From Micromonospora kangleipakensis (GTDB lineage: Bacteria > Actinomycetota > Actinomycetes > Mycobacteriales > Micromonosporaceae): 64,000 nucleotides of DNA. The translations under genes were made by a program, and so were the position numbers. The stretch is taken from the NCBI RefSeq assembly GCF_004217615.1, contig NZ_SHLD01000001.1, forward strand, positions 2,542,001-2,606,000, read 5' to 3'. The notes beneath the pieces are model-generated. The model was not told the origin of the DNA. It did no database searches and worked only from the letters and a program-made list of their open reading frames with translations. Below are positions 17,889-26,877 of the stretch, in pieces. The first letter of the stretch is position 1; the number at the start of each line of letters is the position of its first letter.

Positions 17889-18547
17889 CGTCGGGTCCGG
17901 GCGGAGCGGGGGAGCCACGTGGTGCGGTGCCAGGAACGCCACGGCGGCCGGAGCGAGGTGCGGGGATGATCGGAGCGGAGTCCACGGTGGTGGCCCGGGT
18001 GCCGGTGCTCAACGCGGCGAACGCGCTGACCGCGCTGCGGCTGGTGCTGGTCCCGGTCTTCGGGGCGACGGTGGTCGTCTCGGGCATGACCCACGCCGGT
18101 TGGCGGATGGCCGCCTGCCTGATCTTCGTCGTCGCCTCGGTGACCGACCTGGTGGACGGCTGGATCGCCCGCCGGTTCAAGCTCGTCACCTCGGTCGGCA
18201 AGGTCGCCGACCCGATCGCCGACAAGGCGCTCACCGGGGCGGCCCTGGTGCTGCTCTCCTGGTACGACGTGCTGCCCTGGTGGGTGACCGCGGTGATCCT
18301 CGTCCGTGAGGTGGGGATCACGGCGCTGCGCTTCTGGGTGATCCGGCACGGGGTGATCGCGGCCAGCCGGGGCGGGAAGATCAAGACCGCGCTGCAGATC
18401 CTGGCCATCACCTGGTACCTGTGGCCGATGCCCGACGCCCTGGTCCCCGTCGGCCCGTGGATCTTGGGCGCTGCCGTCCTCGTCACGGTCCTGACCGGCT
18501 TCGACTACATCGCCCAGGCGCTCCGCCTCCGCCGCCCCACCCCCTGA
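17885..18547 (+). CDS. pgsA: CDP-diacylglycerol-glycerol-3-phosphate 3-phosphatidyltransferase
   Basis: PgsA makes phosphatidylglycerol phosphate, a precursor of phosphatidylglycerol and cardiolipin, at the inner membrane. The protein is polytopic and contains the complete CDP-alcohol phosphotransferase motif D-G-x2-A-R-x8-G-x3-D-x3-D as D-G-W-I-A-R ... [12 protein letters not shown] 17885 overlaps the rimO stop in a GTGA and gives 220 residues with a Gly/Pro-rich leader. ATG 17966, preceded by a GAGG sequence, would give 193 residues and is a credible alternative. The rimO-pgsA-cinA-clgR-psp order is conserved in actinobacteria. Confidence 0.92.
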   Translation: MTSGPGGAGEPRGAVPGTPRRPERGAGMIGAESTVVARVPVLNAANALTALRLVLVPVFGATVVVSGMTHAGWRMAACLIFVVASVTDLVDGWIARRFKLVTSVGKVADPIADKALTGAALVLLSWYDVLPWWVTAVILVREVGITALRFWVIRHGVIAASRGGKIKTALQILAITWYLWPMPDALVPVGPWILGAAVLVTVLTGFDYIAQALRLRRPTP

Positions 18548-18589
18548 CCCCTTCCTCCGCCCGGGGCCCCGCCTCCGCCGTCGCGCCGG

Positions 18590-18646
18590 TGATCATGAAG
18601 TTGTTGTCCGCCGGCCCGGCGTGTCGTGGCGATAACTTCATGATCA
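18590..18646. repeat. 57-bp imperfect palindrome, probable dispersed intergenic repeat
   Basis: Perfect 13-bp arms TGATCATGAAGTT and AACTTCATGATCA flank a GC-rich centre that itself pairs partly. The arms are much richer in A and T than the surroundings. It lies between pgsA and cinA. A related TGATCATGA word occurs at about 55398, next to another palindrome. The style resembles the abundant intergenic repeats of Micromonospora, but that is from memory and not checked here. Confidence 0.6.
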
Positions 18647-18701
18647 ACGGATCGGGGCGGAGGATGAGTAGGGCGGGTTGGGGAGGGAAGGAGAGCGGGG
18701 C

Positions 18702-19256
18702 ATGGGGACGGATGCGAGGCACGAGCGGACCGCCGGTAGTCCGGCGGCGGGCGTGGTGCACAGCCTGCACGAGCGGCACGAGACGCTGGCCACCGTCGAA
18801 TCCCTCACCGGCGGCCTGCTCTCCGCCTCGATCGTGGAGATCGCCGGGGTGAGCGGCGTCTACCGGGGCGGCCTGGTGGTCTACGCCACCGAGCTGAAGT
18901 CCGAGCTGGCCGGCGTGCCGGCGGAGCTGCTCGCCGAGCGCGGGCCGGTGGACCCGGACGTGGCGGTCGCGCTCGCCGAGGGCGGACGCCGGCGCTGCGG
19001 CGCCGACTGGGGGCTGGCCACCACCGGGGTGGCCGGGCCGGAGCCGCAGGACGGCAAGCCGGTCGGCCTGGTCTACGTCGCCGTGGCCGGCCCGCTCGGC
19101 ACGGAGGTGCAGCGGCTCGACCTGGACGGCGGCCGGGACCACATCCGCTCGGCCGCGGTGATCGAGGCGCTGCGGCTGCTGGCCGAGCGGATCCGCGACG
19201 CCGACCAGGTCGACGGGGCGCGGGCCGCCGACCCGGCCGGCGCGGGTCGCCGGTGA
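18702..19256 (+). CDS. cinA: CinA-family nicotinamide-nucleotide amidohydrolase (PncC-like)
   Basis: The 184-residue protein is the stand-alone C-terminal CinA domain, an enzyme that deamidates nicotinamide mononucleotide in NAD recycling. Conserved features include A-T-V-E-S-L-T-G-G-L-L-S near residue 35, S-G-V-Y-R-G-G-L-V-V-Y-A-T and A-T-T-G-V-A-G-P. The ATG at 18702 follows a GGGAAGGAGAG ribosome-binding region. The N-terminal molybdopterin-binding domain of long CinA proteins is absent, as is usual for this locus. A Gly/Ala/Asp-rich C-terminal tail follows the domain. Confidence 0.9.
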   Translation: MGTDARHERTAGSPAAGVVHSLHERHETLATVESLTGGLLSASIVEIAGVSGVYRGGLVVYATELKSELAGVPAELLAERGPVDPDVAVALAEGGRRRCGADWGLATTGVAGPEPQDGKPVGLVYVAVAGPLGTEVQRLDLDGGRDHIRSAAVIEALRLLAERIRDADQVDGARAADPAGAGRR

Positions 19257-19493
19257 CCCCGGCCGCGGCACGGATCCCGACCCGCCCGACTGCGTGCCCG
19301 CCGCCGACCCGGCCGCCGGGGACCGGCGCGGGCGGATCGCCGGGATTGGAGGGGCGGGGTGGGATGTCGCCGGGCCGGCCAACGGGTACGGTTGCGGGAA
19401 GGCTCCGACGGTCGCCGTCGGCGCTGGGGCGGCCGGCCGCGTCCGGCGCGGCACGCCCGGTCGGAGATGGTGGTCCCGTCAGGGGGAGGTGCG

Positions 19494-19943
19494 ATGGTCC
19501 TGCTACGCCGTGTGATCGGTGACGCACTGCGAGCGCGCCGGCAGGGGCAGCACCGCACCCTGCGCGAGGTCTCCTCCGCCGCCAACGTGAGCCTGGGCTA
19601 CCTCTCTGAGATCGAGCGCGGCCAGAAGGAGCCCTCCAGCGAGCTGCTGGCCGCCATCTGCGACGCGCTCGGCGCCCGCCTCTCCGAGCTGCTCCGCGAG
19701 GTCAGCGACCACGTCGCCCTGGCCGAGCAGATGCCGGGGGTGCTGGTCCCCGTGGTCGAGCAGGCGGCCGAGCCGACGCCCGTTCCGGCGGCCGCCGTCC
19801 GCAAGGCCACCAACCGGGGGGTCCGCCAGGTCACCTCCGACGGCGCGGTCGCCGTCCAGGTGCGCCAGGATTCGCCGCTCAAGGCCACGCTGCGCAGCAC
19901 CCGGGTCCGCTCCAAGGACCGGGACGTGGTCTGCGCCGCCTGA
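19494..19943 (+). CDS. clgR: XRE-type regulator ClgR
   Basis: ClgR is a helix-turn-helix activator of clp protease genes, and in mycobacteria of pspA. The 149-residue protein has an XRE HTH at about residues 8-65 ([21 protein letters not shown]) and a short C-terminal region. It ends in V-V-C-A-A; a terminal Ala-Ala acts as a Clp degron in Streptomyces ClgR, so feedback proteolysis is likely. The ATG at 19494 follows GGGGGAGG. The context cinA-clgR-pspA-pspM supports the assignment. Confidence 0.9.
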   Translation: MVLLRRVIGDALRARRQGQHRTLREVSSAANVSLGYLSEIERGQKEPSSELLAAICDALGARLSELLREVSDHVALAEQMPGVLVPVVEQAAEPTPVPAAAVRKATNRGVRQVTSDGAVAVQVRQDSPLKATLRSTRVRSKDRDVVCAA

Positions 19944-19965
19944 TCCGCGCGCCGCGCGCCGTGGC

Positions 19966-19980
19966 CGGGGGTGGCCCCCG
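19966..19980 (+). terminator. possible terminator hairpin after clgR
   Basis: A 6-bp CGGGGG/CCCCCG stem with a TGG loop lies 22 bp after the clgR stop. It is short and could be partial, allowing read-through to pspA. Confidence 0.3.
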
Positions 19981-20137
19981 CCGCGTAGGCTTGATCAGGG
20001 TTGCGTGACCGCCCCCTCGTCGTACGGATGCCGGGCTGGCGTCGGGCTGGGACGATGGAGACACGCCGCGCGGCCCGCCGGTCGGCCCCGTCCGGCAGGT
20101 CGAGGCGGAGCGACGCTACTGAGGGGACAACGCGGAG

Positions 20138-21010
20138 ATGGCTAACCCGTTCGCCAAGGGTTGGAAGTACCTGATGGCGCTCTTCGGCGCGAAGATCGAC
20201 GAGCACGCCGACCCGAAGGTGCAGATCCAGCAGGCCATCGAGGAGGCCCAGCGGCAGCACCAGGCGCTGGTCCAGCAGGCGGCCGCCGTGATCGGCAACC
20301 AGCGCCAGCTCGAGATGAAGCTCTCCCGGCAGATGACCGAGGTCGAGCAGCTCCAGGCCAACGCCCGGCAGGCCCTCGTCCTCGCCGACCAGGCCCGGGC
20401 CCGGGGCGAGGAGCCCGAGGCCGGCCGGTACGAGCAGTCCGCCCAGCTGATGGCCACCCAGCTGGTCTCCGCCGAGCAGGCCACCGAGGACCTGAAGACG
20501 CTGCACGACCAGGCGCTCGGCGCGGCCGCCCAGGCCCGCAAGGCGGTGGAGAACAACTCGATGATCCTCCAGCAGAAGCTGGCCGAGCGGACCAAGCTGC
20601 TCAGCCAGCTCGAGCAGGCCAAGATGCAGGAGAGCGTGGCCCGCTCGCTGGAGTCGATGTCCTCGCTGACCGCACCCGGCAGCACCCCCTCGCTGAACGA
20701 GGTGCGGGACCGGATCGAGCGCCGGTACGCCACCGCGATGGGCCGGGCCGAGCTGGCCGGCAACTCGGTCGAGGGTCGGATGCTCGAGATCCAGAAGGCG
20801 ACCCTCGACTCGGCCGGGTCGGCCAGACTGGAGCAGATCCGGTCGAGCATGGCCGGCGAGCAGCTCACCGGCCGGCAGGAGCGGCCCGCGGTGGCGCAGG
20901 CCGGCGAGAGCACGCCGGCCACCGACCCGGCGGCCGCCGCGCGGCTCGACGAGATCCGGGCCAGCATGAGCCGGGAACGCGGCACCGGGGACAGCACCGC
21001 AGCGGGCTGA
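20138..21010 (+). CDS. pspA: PspA/IM30 family envelope-stress protein
   Basis: PspA proteins assemble into ESCRT-III-like scaffolds on the inner face of the membrane and maintain it under stress. The 290-residue protein starts [12 protein letters not shown] with an amphipathic helix, followed by a long coiled coil (about residues 25-225) rich in Gln and Ala. The C-terminal tail contains two similar motifs, [10 protein letters not shown] (229-238) and [10 protein letters not shown] (268-277), separated by a flexible linker. The 194-bp gap after clgR probably holds its promoter. It is followed by pspM. Confidence 0.94.
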   Translation: MANPFAKGWKYLMALFGAKIDEHADPKVQIQQAIEEAQRQHQALVQQAAAVIGNQRQLEMKLSRQMTEVEQLQANARQALVLADQARARGEEPEAGRYEQSAQLMATQLVSAEQATEDLKTLHDQALGAAAQARKAVENNSMILQQKLAERTKLLSQLEQAKMQESVARSLESMSSLTAPGSTPSLNEVRDRIERRYATAMGRAELAGNSVEGRMLEIQKATLDSAGSARLEQIRSSMAGEQLTGRQERPAVAQAGESTPATDPAAAARLDEIRASMSRERGTGDSTAAG

Positions 21011-21034
21011 CCCGGGCGGGGCGAGGAGGCGGGG

Positions 21035-21814
21035 ATGGCAGACGAGCGAGCGCGACACTTCCGCCGGCTGCGTCGGTTGCGACGCTCCGCGCGGCGGTGG
21101 AGCGTACTGGCCGGCGGGCTCGGCGGCGCCGCCGCCGTGCTGACCCCGTACGCGGGGCTCGGCCTGCCGGACGCGGCCTGGGCGGGCGCCGCCGGCAGCG
21201 CGATCGCGCTCGCCGCCTGGCGCTGGATCGACCTGCGGGCGCTCGCCGCCGTGCCGGCGCCGCCGGCGCTCGACCCGGCCGAGGCCGCCGCCCGCTCCCG
21301 GGCCCGGCTGGTCGCCGCCGTCGAGCGACTGCCCGTCGGCCCCGGTGTGCTGGCCAAGGTGCGCCGGGTGCGCTCCCGGCTGGCGCTGCGCGGCACCACG
21401 GCGGCCGAGGCGTGGGCCCGGCTGGACCGGGCCGCGCTGACCCTGGCCGGGATGGCCGGCCGGTTGACCGGGCTGGCCGAGCCGGCTGTGCGGGAGGCGA
21501 CCGCCGCCGACCGCTCGCTGCGGGACCTGGCCGAGCGGGTGGCGAGCGTGGAACGCGCGCTGCGGCTCGCCCCGGCCGAGGCTCGGGGGTCGCTTGCCGA
21601 GGCGCACGGCACCCTGGTCGCCCAGTTGGACGCCGGGGTGTCCGCGTACGAGCGGCTGGTGGTGGCGGCGGCCGGCTACGTCGCCGAGGACGCCCGCCCG
21701 ACCACCGAGCACCCCGCCGCCGCCCGGCTCACCGAGGCGACCGACCTGCTGCACGGGGTGGCCGCCGCGCTCGCCGAGCTGCGGACCGCCGGCCTGCCCC
21801 TGCGTACCCCCTGA
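21035..21814 (+). CDS. pspM: PspM-like phage-shock membrane protein
   Basis: The 259-residue protein has a very basic N-terminus (H-F-R-R-L-R-R-L-R-R) followed by two short hydrophobic spans (about residues 24-62), then a long Ala/Leu/Arg helical region. Its position directly after clgR-pspA and its topology match PspM (Rv2743c in M. tuberculosis), an integral membrane partner of the mycobacterial Psp system. A strong GGCGAGGAGG site precedes the ATG. Only 24 bp separate it from pspA. The assignment rests mainly on synteny and topology. Confidence 0.75.
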   Translation: MADERARHFRRLRRLRRSARRWSVLAGGLGGAAAVLTPYAGLGLPDAAWAGAAGSAIALAAWRWIDLRALAAVPAPPALDPAEAAARSRARLVAAVERLPVGPGVLAKVRRVRSRLALRGTTAAEAWARLDRAALTLAGMAGRLTGLAEPAVREATAADRSLRDLAERVASVERALRLAPAEARGSLAEAHGTLVAQLDAGVSAYERLVVAAAGYVAEDARPTTEHPAAARLTEATDLLHGVAAALAELRTAGLPLRTP

Positions 21815-21832
21815 GGCAGGCCCGGGGGCGGC

Positions 21833-24800
21833 TCACGCCGGGGTGGTGACCGGGACCGGGCCGGTCCAGGTGGAGGTGCCCACGACGTTGAACGACCGGA
21901 TCCGGTAGTGGTAGGTGACGCCCCGGGCCAGCCCGGTGTTGGTGAAGCCCCGACCGGTGACGCTGAAGGTGGCCAACTCCTGGCCGAACGCCGCGTCCAG
22001 CGCCCGCTGCACCACGAACCCGGACCCCGGCCCGGTGGGGGTGCTGGCCGACCAGCTCAGGATCACCGCCGCGGTGTCCGGCGTGGGCGCGGTGGCGGTG
22101 GCGCACACCGTGCCCGGCGTCCCGGGCCGGGGCGGGGTGGTCACGGTGGCGACCGTGGACCAGGGTGACGACGCGCCCAGGTAGGTGGTGCGGACCCGGT
22201 AGTAGTACGTGGTGTCCGGGGCGACGGCCGGGTCGACGTGGTTGTCGCCGACCGCGATGGCGGTGGTGCCCGGCCCGCTGGTGAAGGTCGGGTTGGTGGC
22301 CCGCTGCACGTCGACCCCGGTGGCGAACGAGCGGTTGGCCCAGCGCAGCGCCACCCGCAGCGGCGCGGCCGGCGGCACCGCCGCGGTCAGCCTGGCCGGC
22401 GCGGTGAGCTGCACCGACGCCGGGACGCTGTTCGACCAGGCGGAGCAGCTCACCGCGTTCTCCGCCCGGATCCGGTAGTGGTAGGTCACCCCCGGGGTGA
22501 CCGTGGCGTCGGTGTACCGCGTCGCGGTGGCGGCCACGGTGATCTCGGTCAGCCCCACGGTGAAGGTGGCGTCGGTGGCCCGTTGCAGCAGGTGGCTGGT
22601 GGCCGGCGGCCGACTGCCGTTGCCGGTCCAGGCCAGCGCGATCGCCGGCAGCGCGGTCGCCGAGCCGGGCGCCGGGGTGGCGGTCAGCCCGGTCGGCGCC
22701 TTCGGGGAGGCCCGCAGCACCAGCGGCCGGCTCATGCCCTGGTCCCGCAGGCCCGCGGCCCGGGTGTGCCAGCGGTACTCCCAGCCGAGGTTCACCAGCT
22801 GGTTCACCACCGTGGCGGGCCGCCCGTCGAGCGGGCTGACCGGGGAGGCGTCGAGCCGGGCGCCGGCCGGCCGGGTCGGGTCGAGCAGCCGTACGCTGTC
22901 GCCGATCTTGAACGGCAGGGTGGGCGGCACCGGGCGCAGCGCCACGATCACGTCCTCCCGCGGGTTGACCCGGACGGTCTCCTTCCAGCCCAGCTCGTTG
23001 GCGTCCGGCGGGCGGGCCGTGCCGTCCCAGCCGACCCGGTTGACCAGCTGCACGTCGCAGCCCTCCACATGCACCGGATGGGTCTGCGGGGCGTCGCCGA
23101 CGATTCGCCAGAGCTGGGTGCCGTCGGCCGGGGCGCCCAGCGGCACGGTCGGATCGGCCGCGAAGAGCACCTCGGTCGCCGGGTCGGCGGGGCCGAGCGA
23201 CAGGGTGGCCGGGGTGAGCGGGCCGGCGTGCGGATGGCCGACGCCGAGCCGGCCCACCGCGCGGCCGTGCCGGGGCTCGAAGACCTGCCCCACCGCCTTT
23301 ACCGCGAGCGGGAGGGTGACCGGGGCGGCGGCGCCGGGCGGGGTGAAGCTGACCGAGGTGGCGCGCGCCGGCACCAGCGTCTCCCGGGGCGTCCGGGTGC
23401 CGAACGCCGGGTCGTACGCCGGCTGCGGCACGATCGGCGGGCGCTGGCTGGCCGCGTACGCGCCGGGCAGCCGCTTGGCGAGCCGGGCGAGGTCGTACCG
23501 GGGCGCCGGGGCGCCGGCCACCCGGATCTGGAGCAGCGTCCTCGTGTTCGGGCCGTACCCGGAACGGGTGGGCGGGAGCCCGCCGACGGCGGTGCGGTCC
23601 GGGGCGTCGGTGCGGTGGTCGTACCGGGGGTCGAAGCGGGGCAGCGGGGCGGGGCAGTCGTTGTAGAGGATCAGGGTGGCGCCCGGGGGCACGGTGGAGA
23701 AGTCCACCACCACGTCGGCCCGCTCGCCGGGGGCGAGCAGCAGCGTGTGCCCGTCCACGTTGAGCACGGTCGGGTCCTGCCGGTCGTACCGGTAGCCCAC
23801 CGGCCGGTTGGGCAGCACCACGGGGGCGGGCAGCAGACCGCACTCGTTGCCGACCTGGATCAGCGCCGGGCCGGCCGCCCGGGGATCCGGCACCCCGCCG
23901 TCCCGCCCGTCGGTCGGCCAGGCCGCCGGCCGGTCCGCCGCCCGGATTGCCTCGACCATCGGCACCTCACCGGCGTCCGGGTCGGCCGGGCCGCCGTCGT
24001 CCGGCCACAGCGGACCGTCCGAGCGGGCCCGGTAGAGCTGGAGGTTGAGGCTGCGGTCGGCGCAGGCGTTGAGGATCCGGAACCGGTACGCCCTCGGCTC
24101 GACCGTCAGGTACGGGTAGGCCGCGCCGTTGACCAGCATGGTGTCCCCGTACGCCGCGGGGACGGCCGACGGGTGCGGCACGCCCGGCGTCAGCGGCGGC
24201 TCGTCCGGCTCGGCGACCGGGTCGTGGTGCGGGTTCGGCACCGGGGCGACCCACGGACTGCCGCCGCCGTCGGGGTCGTGCGTCCACGGCCCGTAGTCCC
24301 AGCGACCGGTCGGGTTCCGCCCGTCCGCGCGGTACGGGTTCTGCCGGGGCTGGTAGACGTGCGGGTACCAGAGGTTGCCCTTGGCGCCCCAGCGGTCCCG
24401 GTCCCAGGTCGGGTCCTGCGCGGCGAGCTGGTCGTCGTCCGGCACGAAGGTCTTGTCCTGGATCACCAGCGGCAGCTGGTCGGCCGGGAGCACGCCGTCG
24501 GCGACGAGCCGCTCCTCCGCCGGGTCGGTGAGCAGGTAGAGCGCCAGCTGTCCGGAGTAGACGGTGAGCCGGGACAGGCCGAGGGTGTTGTCGTGCAGCC
24601 ACATCAGCCGGCCGCTCTGCTCGTTCGGGAAGTAGAGCGTGGTGGCGCCGGCGCCCGGCGGCGGCATGTCCGGCACGGGCGTCGCCCCGACCCCGGTTGG
24701 GTACGGGGTGATCTCACCCGCCGGGGTGACCCACCGCCACGGGTTGCCCGCGCTGATCCAGGCCGTCTGCCCGCCTGCCAGGTGCGGCGCCGCCCGGTTC

Positions 24801-25441
24801 TGCGGGTACGGCGCCGGCCCGTCCAGCGGCCCCACGCCCGCCCCGTCGACCGTCTCGTCGACCGGCAGGAAGAGCTCCCCGGCCCGGCCGGTCGGGAGCT
24901 GGTTGATGAACTTGATCCGGACCGGTCGGCCGCGCCGGGCCTGGATCAGCGGTCCGAGATGCCAGGGGCGGTCCGGCGGAATCACCGTGTTGTGCCCGGA
25001 CGAGTCGGTGCCGAGGTTGAGCTGGCGGTAGCCGCGCAGCCGGGTGGCCGGCAGGTCCCGGTGCAGCCGCTGGGGGTACTCCTGCAACCCGATCTCGTAG
25101 TAGTCGCAGCCCGGCCAGGTGATGGTGTCCGGCGCCGCCACCGGCAGGTGGGCGCCCAACCCGTTGCGGCCCAGCGGCCCGGGCAGCGGCAGCGCGTCGA
25201 GGAACTTGCGGATGCCGGTGCCGGGCACCGGCCGGCCGTGCCGGTCCGCGACCGGCAGCGGGCTGCCGGCGACGTTCGGCACCGGACCGAAGCAGCGCGG
25301 CACGGCGGCCGGGTCGAGGCTGGCCGGCGCGGGATCACCCGGCTCGCCGTCGCGGGCGGCGGGCACGGTCGGGGGGTGGTCCTCGCCGGTGCGGACCGCG
25401 CGGTCCGCCCAGCTCGGCCGCAGTCTCCGGAACAGCACCAT
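21833..25441 (-). CDS. multicopper-oxidase-fold protein lacking copper ligands, with three fibronectin III domains
   Basis: This 1202-residue protein follows large bacterial multicopper oxidases from about residue 140 to 905 (for example I-Q-D-K-T-F-V and N-R-V-G-W-D-G). All four copper motifs are altered. HLHG is H-L-A-G at 220-223, HDH is H-D-N at 283-285, and HxxHxH is H-P-V-H-V-E at 788-793. The final HCHxxxHxxxxM is H-T-R-A-A-G-L-R-D-Q-G-M at about 892-903, so the type-1 cysteine is gone. Three fibronectin III domains follow (about 912-1202), each ending in a T-Y-H/Y-Y-R-I/V-R strand. No signal peptide is visible. The frame is intact, so it looks like a maintained non-enzymatic scaffold or binding protein. 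The ATG at 25441 was chosen as the start of conserved-looking sequence. Confidence 0.85.
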   Translation of the reverse strand: MVLFRRLRPSWADRAVRTGEDHPPTVPAARDGEPGDPAPASLDPAAVPRCFGPVPNVAGSPLPVADRHGRPVPGTGIRKFLDALPLPGPLGRNGLGAHLPVAAPDTITWPGCDYYEIGLQEYPQRLHRDLPATRLRGYRQLNLGTDSSGHNTVIPPDRPWHLGPLIQARRGRPVRIKFINQLPTGRAGELFLPVDETVDGAGVGPLDGPAPYPQNRAAPHLAGGQTAWISAGNPWRWVTPAGEITPYPTGVGATPVPDMPPPGAGATTLYFPNEQSGRLMWLHDNTLGLSRLTVYSGQLALYLLTDPAEERLVADGVLPADQLPLVIQDKTFVPDDDQLAAQDPTWDRDRWGAKGNLWYPHVYQPRQNPYRADGRNPTGRWDYGPWTHDPDGGGSPWVAPVPNPHHDPVAEPDEPPLTPGVPHPSAVPAAYGDTMLVNGAAYPYLTVEPRAYRFRILNACADRSLNLQLYRARSDGPLWPDDGGPADPDAGEVPMVEAIRAADRPAAWPTDGRDGGVPDPRAAGPALIQVGNECGLLPAPVVLPNRPVGYRYDRQDPTVLNVDGHTLLLAPGERADVVVDFSTVPPGATLILYNDCPAPLPRFDPRYDHRTDAPDRTAVGGLPPTRSGYGPNTRTLLQIRVAGAPAPRYDLARLAKRLPGAYAASQRPPIVPQPAYDPAFGTRTPRETLVPARATSVSFTPPGAAAPVTLPLAVKAVGQVFEPRHGRAVGRLGVGHPHAGPLTPATLSLGPADPATEVLFAADPTVPLGAPADGTQLWRIVGDAPQTHPVHVEGCDVQLVNRVGWDGTARPPDANELGWKETVRVNPREDVIVALRPVPPTLPFKIGDSVRLLDPTRPAGARLDASPVSPLDGRPATVVNQLVNLGWEYRWHTRAAGLRDQGMSRPLVLRASPKAPTGLTATPAPGSATALPAIALAWTGNGSRPPATSHLLQRATDATFTVGLTEITVAATATRYTDATVTPGVTYHYRIRAENAVSCSAWSNSVPASVQLTAPARLTAAVPPAAPLRVALRWANRSFATGVDVQRATNPTFTSGPGTTAIAVGDNHVDPAVAPDTTYYYRVRTTYLGASSPWSTVATVTTPPRPGTPGTVCATATAPTPDTAAVILSWSASTPTGPGSGFVVQRALDAAFGQELATFSVTGRGFTNTGLARGVTYHYRIRSFNVVGTSTWTGPVPVTTPA

Positions 25442-25606
25442 GGCTCTCCCCGGGATCGGGGCGCGACGGCCGTCACTCCGGCGTGGCGGACGAACGCCCT
25501 GCTGACGATCGGTGAGCACTCCACCGCAGCATGCGACCCGTACACCGGCAGAGGGAACTACCCAATCGTCCCTATCTCGGGCGATCTTGACCGGTTCGTG
25601 GAAGTT

Positions 25607-26446
25607 CTACGGTCCGGCGAGGGCGGGGCGTTCCGGCTGGCAGACCGGGCACCAGTAGGTGACCCGCTCGCCCAGCTCCTCCTTGCGGATCGCGGTGCCG
25701 CAGCGGCGGCACGGCTGGGCCCGGCGGCCGTAGACGTAGCTGGTCTGCCCGCGGTGCAGCGAGCCGGTGGTGCTCTGCGTCCACCGCCCCCGGTTGGCGG
25801 CCAGCAGCCGCTGCGCCAGGGTGACCGTGCCGGTCAGGTCGGGCACCGCGCCGACCGGAGTCCACGGGGAGACACCGCGCAGGAACAGCACCTCGCACTT
25901 GTAGAGGTTGCCCACCCCGGCCAGGTTGCGCTGGTCGAGCAGCGCCTCGCCGATGGTGGCCTCCGGCTGCGCGGCCATCCGGCGGACCGCCTCGGCCGGG
26001 TCCCAGTCCGGGCCGAGCAGGTCCGGGCCGAGGTGACCGACCAGCGACTGCTCCTGGTCGGTCGGGATCAACGCCAGCTCGTGCAGGTGGTACCCGACCG
26101 CGACCGCCCCGGCGGAGCGGAGCACCACCCGGATCAGGTGCGCCGGCCGGGCCGCCCACCGCTCGCCCGGCGCGTACGCCCGCCAGGCGCCGTCCATCCG
26201 CAGGTGCGAGTGCAGCGTCCAGTCCCGCCCGCCGCCGGATGTGCCCTCGGGGCCGGGCGTGCCGGTCGGGGCGGTGAGCCGGAGCAGCAGGTGCTTGCCG
26301 CGGCTGTCCGACTCGCGGACGGTCCAGCCGGTCAGGTCGGTCGCGGCGAGCTGCGGCACCCGGAAGTCGGAGCCGGTGAGCCGGGTGCCGGCCAGCGCCC
26401 GTTGCAGGACGCGGGCGGTGTTCCAGACGGTGTCGCCTTCGGGCAC
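25607..26446 (-). CDS. nei2: Fpg/Nei family DNA glycosylase (Nei2-like endonuclease VIII)
   Basis: This enzyme excises oxidised pyrimidines and nicks abasic sites. The 279-residue protein begins P-E-G-D-T-V-W after the initiator, which supplies the catalytic N-terminal proline and Glu3 once the start residue is removed. It also has the G-V-G-N-L-Y-K helix-two-turn-helix signature. The C-terminal zinc finger is complete (C-R-R-C-G ... C-P-V-C). The GTG at 26444-26446 is fixed by this N-terminus. In mycobacteria nei2 is next to lhr; here the two lie on the same strand with three small genes between. Confidence 0.93.
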   Translation of the reverse strand: MPEGDTVWNTARVLQRALAGTRLTGSDFRVPQLAATDLTGWTVRESDSRGKHLLLRLTAPTGTPGPEGTSGGGRDWTLHSHLRMDGAWRAYAPGERWAARPAHLIRVVLRSAGAVAVGYHLHELALIPTDQEQSLVGHLGPDLLGPDWDPAEAVRRMAAQPEATIGEALLDQRNLAGVGNLYKCEVLFLRGVSPWTPVGAVPDLTGTVTLAQRLLAANRGRWTQSTTGSLHRGQTSYVYGRRAQPCRRCGTAIRKEELGERVTYWCPVCQPERPALAGP

Positions 26447-26564
26447 CGCTCCATCTTCCCTCGCCCGGGCGGGGTCCGCATGTGTCGCTATTTGTCGGGA
26501 GGTTCCCCCTTGATCCGCCGACACAGCATCACCAGGGGTTCTCAGGAGAATGCAGACACCCGGC

Positions 26565-26586
26565 CCGCCTGCGGGCCCGCAGGCGG
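26565..26586 (-). terminator. 22-bp perfect palindrome, probable terminator of the CPCC gene
   Basis: The perfect palindrome CCGCCTGCGGG/CCCGCAGGCGG lies 4 bp after the stop of the reverse-strand CPCC gene and upstream of nei2. As RNA it would form a very stable stem. Confidence 0.5.
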
Positions 26587-26590
26587 TCGA

Positions 26591-26833
26591 TCAGGGCCGC
26601 TCGTCGGGGCGGGCAGAGCGGACCATGTCCTGGTAGCGCGGGTGGCTGGCGCCGTAGACGGCGAAGTTCAGCCGGGCGTGGGTGAGGCTCAGGTCCCCGT
26701 TAAGGCCGCCGCGCACCACATCGGCGTCCGCGTCCGACTGGCCGTCGTCCGTCCAGAAGCAGACCGGGCAGGTGCCTCCGCCGGTCCGGGACGTGCAACA
26801 CGGACACGCGACGGGAACCCAGTGCTCACCCAC
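26591..26833 (-). CDS. CPCC family cysteine-rich protein
   Basis: The 80-residue protein has C-P-C-C at residues 10-13 and C-P-V-C-F-W-T-D-D-G-Q at 22-32. This four-cysteine cluster with a following Trp/Asp patch defines the CPCC family, thought to bind zinc. The downstream segment N-G-D-L-S-L-T-H-A-R-L-N is also typical. Translation starts at GTG 26831-26833. The function is unknown. Confidence 0.85.
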   Translation of the reverse strand: MGEHWVPVACPCCTSRTGGGTCPVCFWTDDGQSDADADVVRGGLNGDLSLTHARLNFAVYGASHPRYQDMVRSARPDERP

Positions 26834-26877
26834 CGGAGCAGCATTCCATACTCGACGCCGACCGGTAAGGAGCGATC

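Noticed and set aside
21833..25441. Pseudogene interpretation of the multicopper-oxidase-like gene
   Set aside because: There is no frameshift or stop over 1202 codons, the fold-defining segments are intact, and the fibronectin domains are well formed; only the copper ligands are lost.
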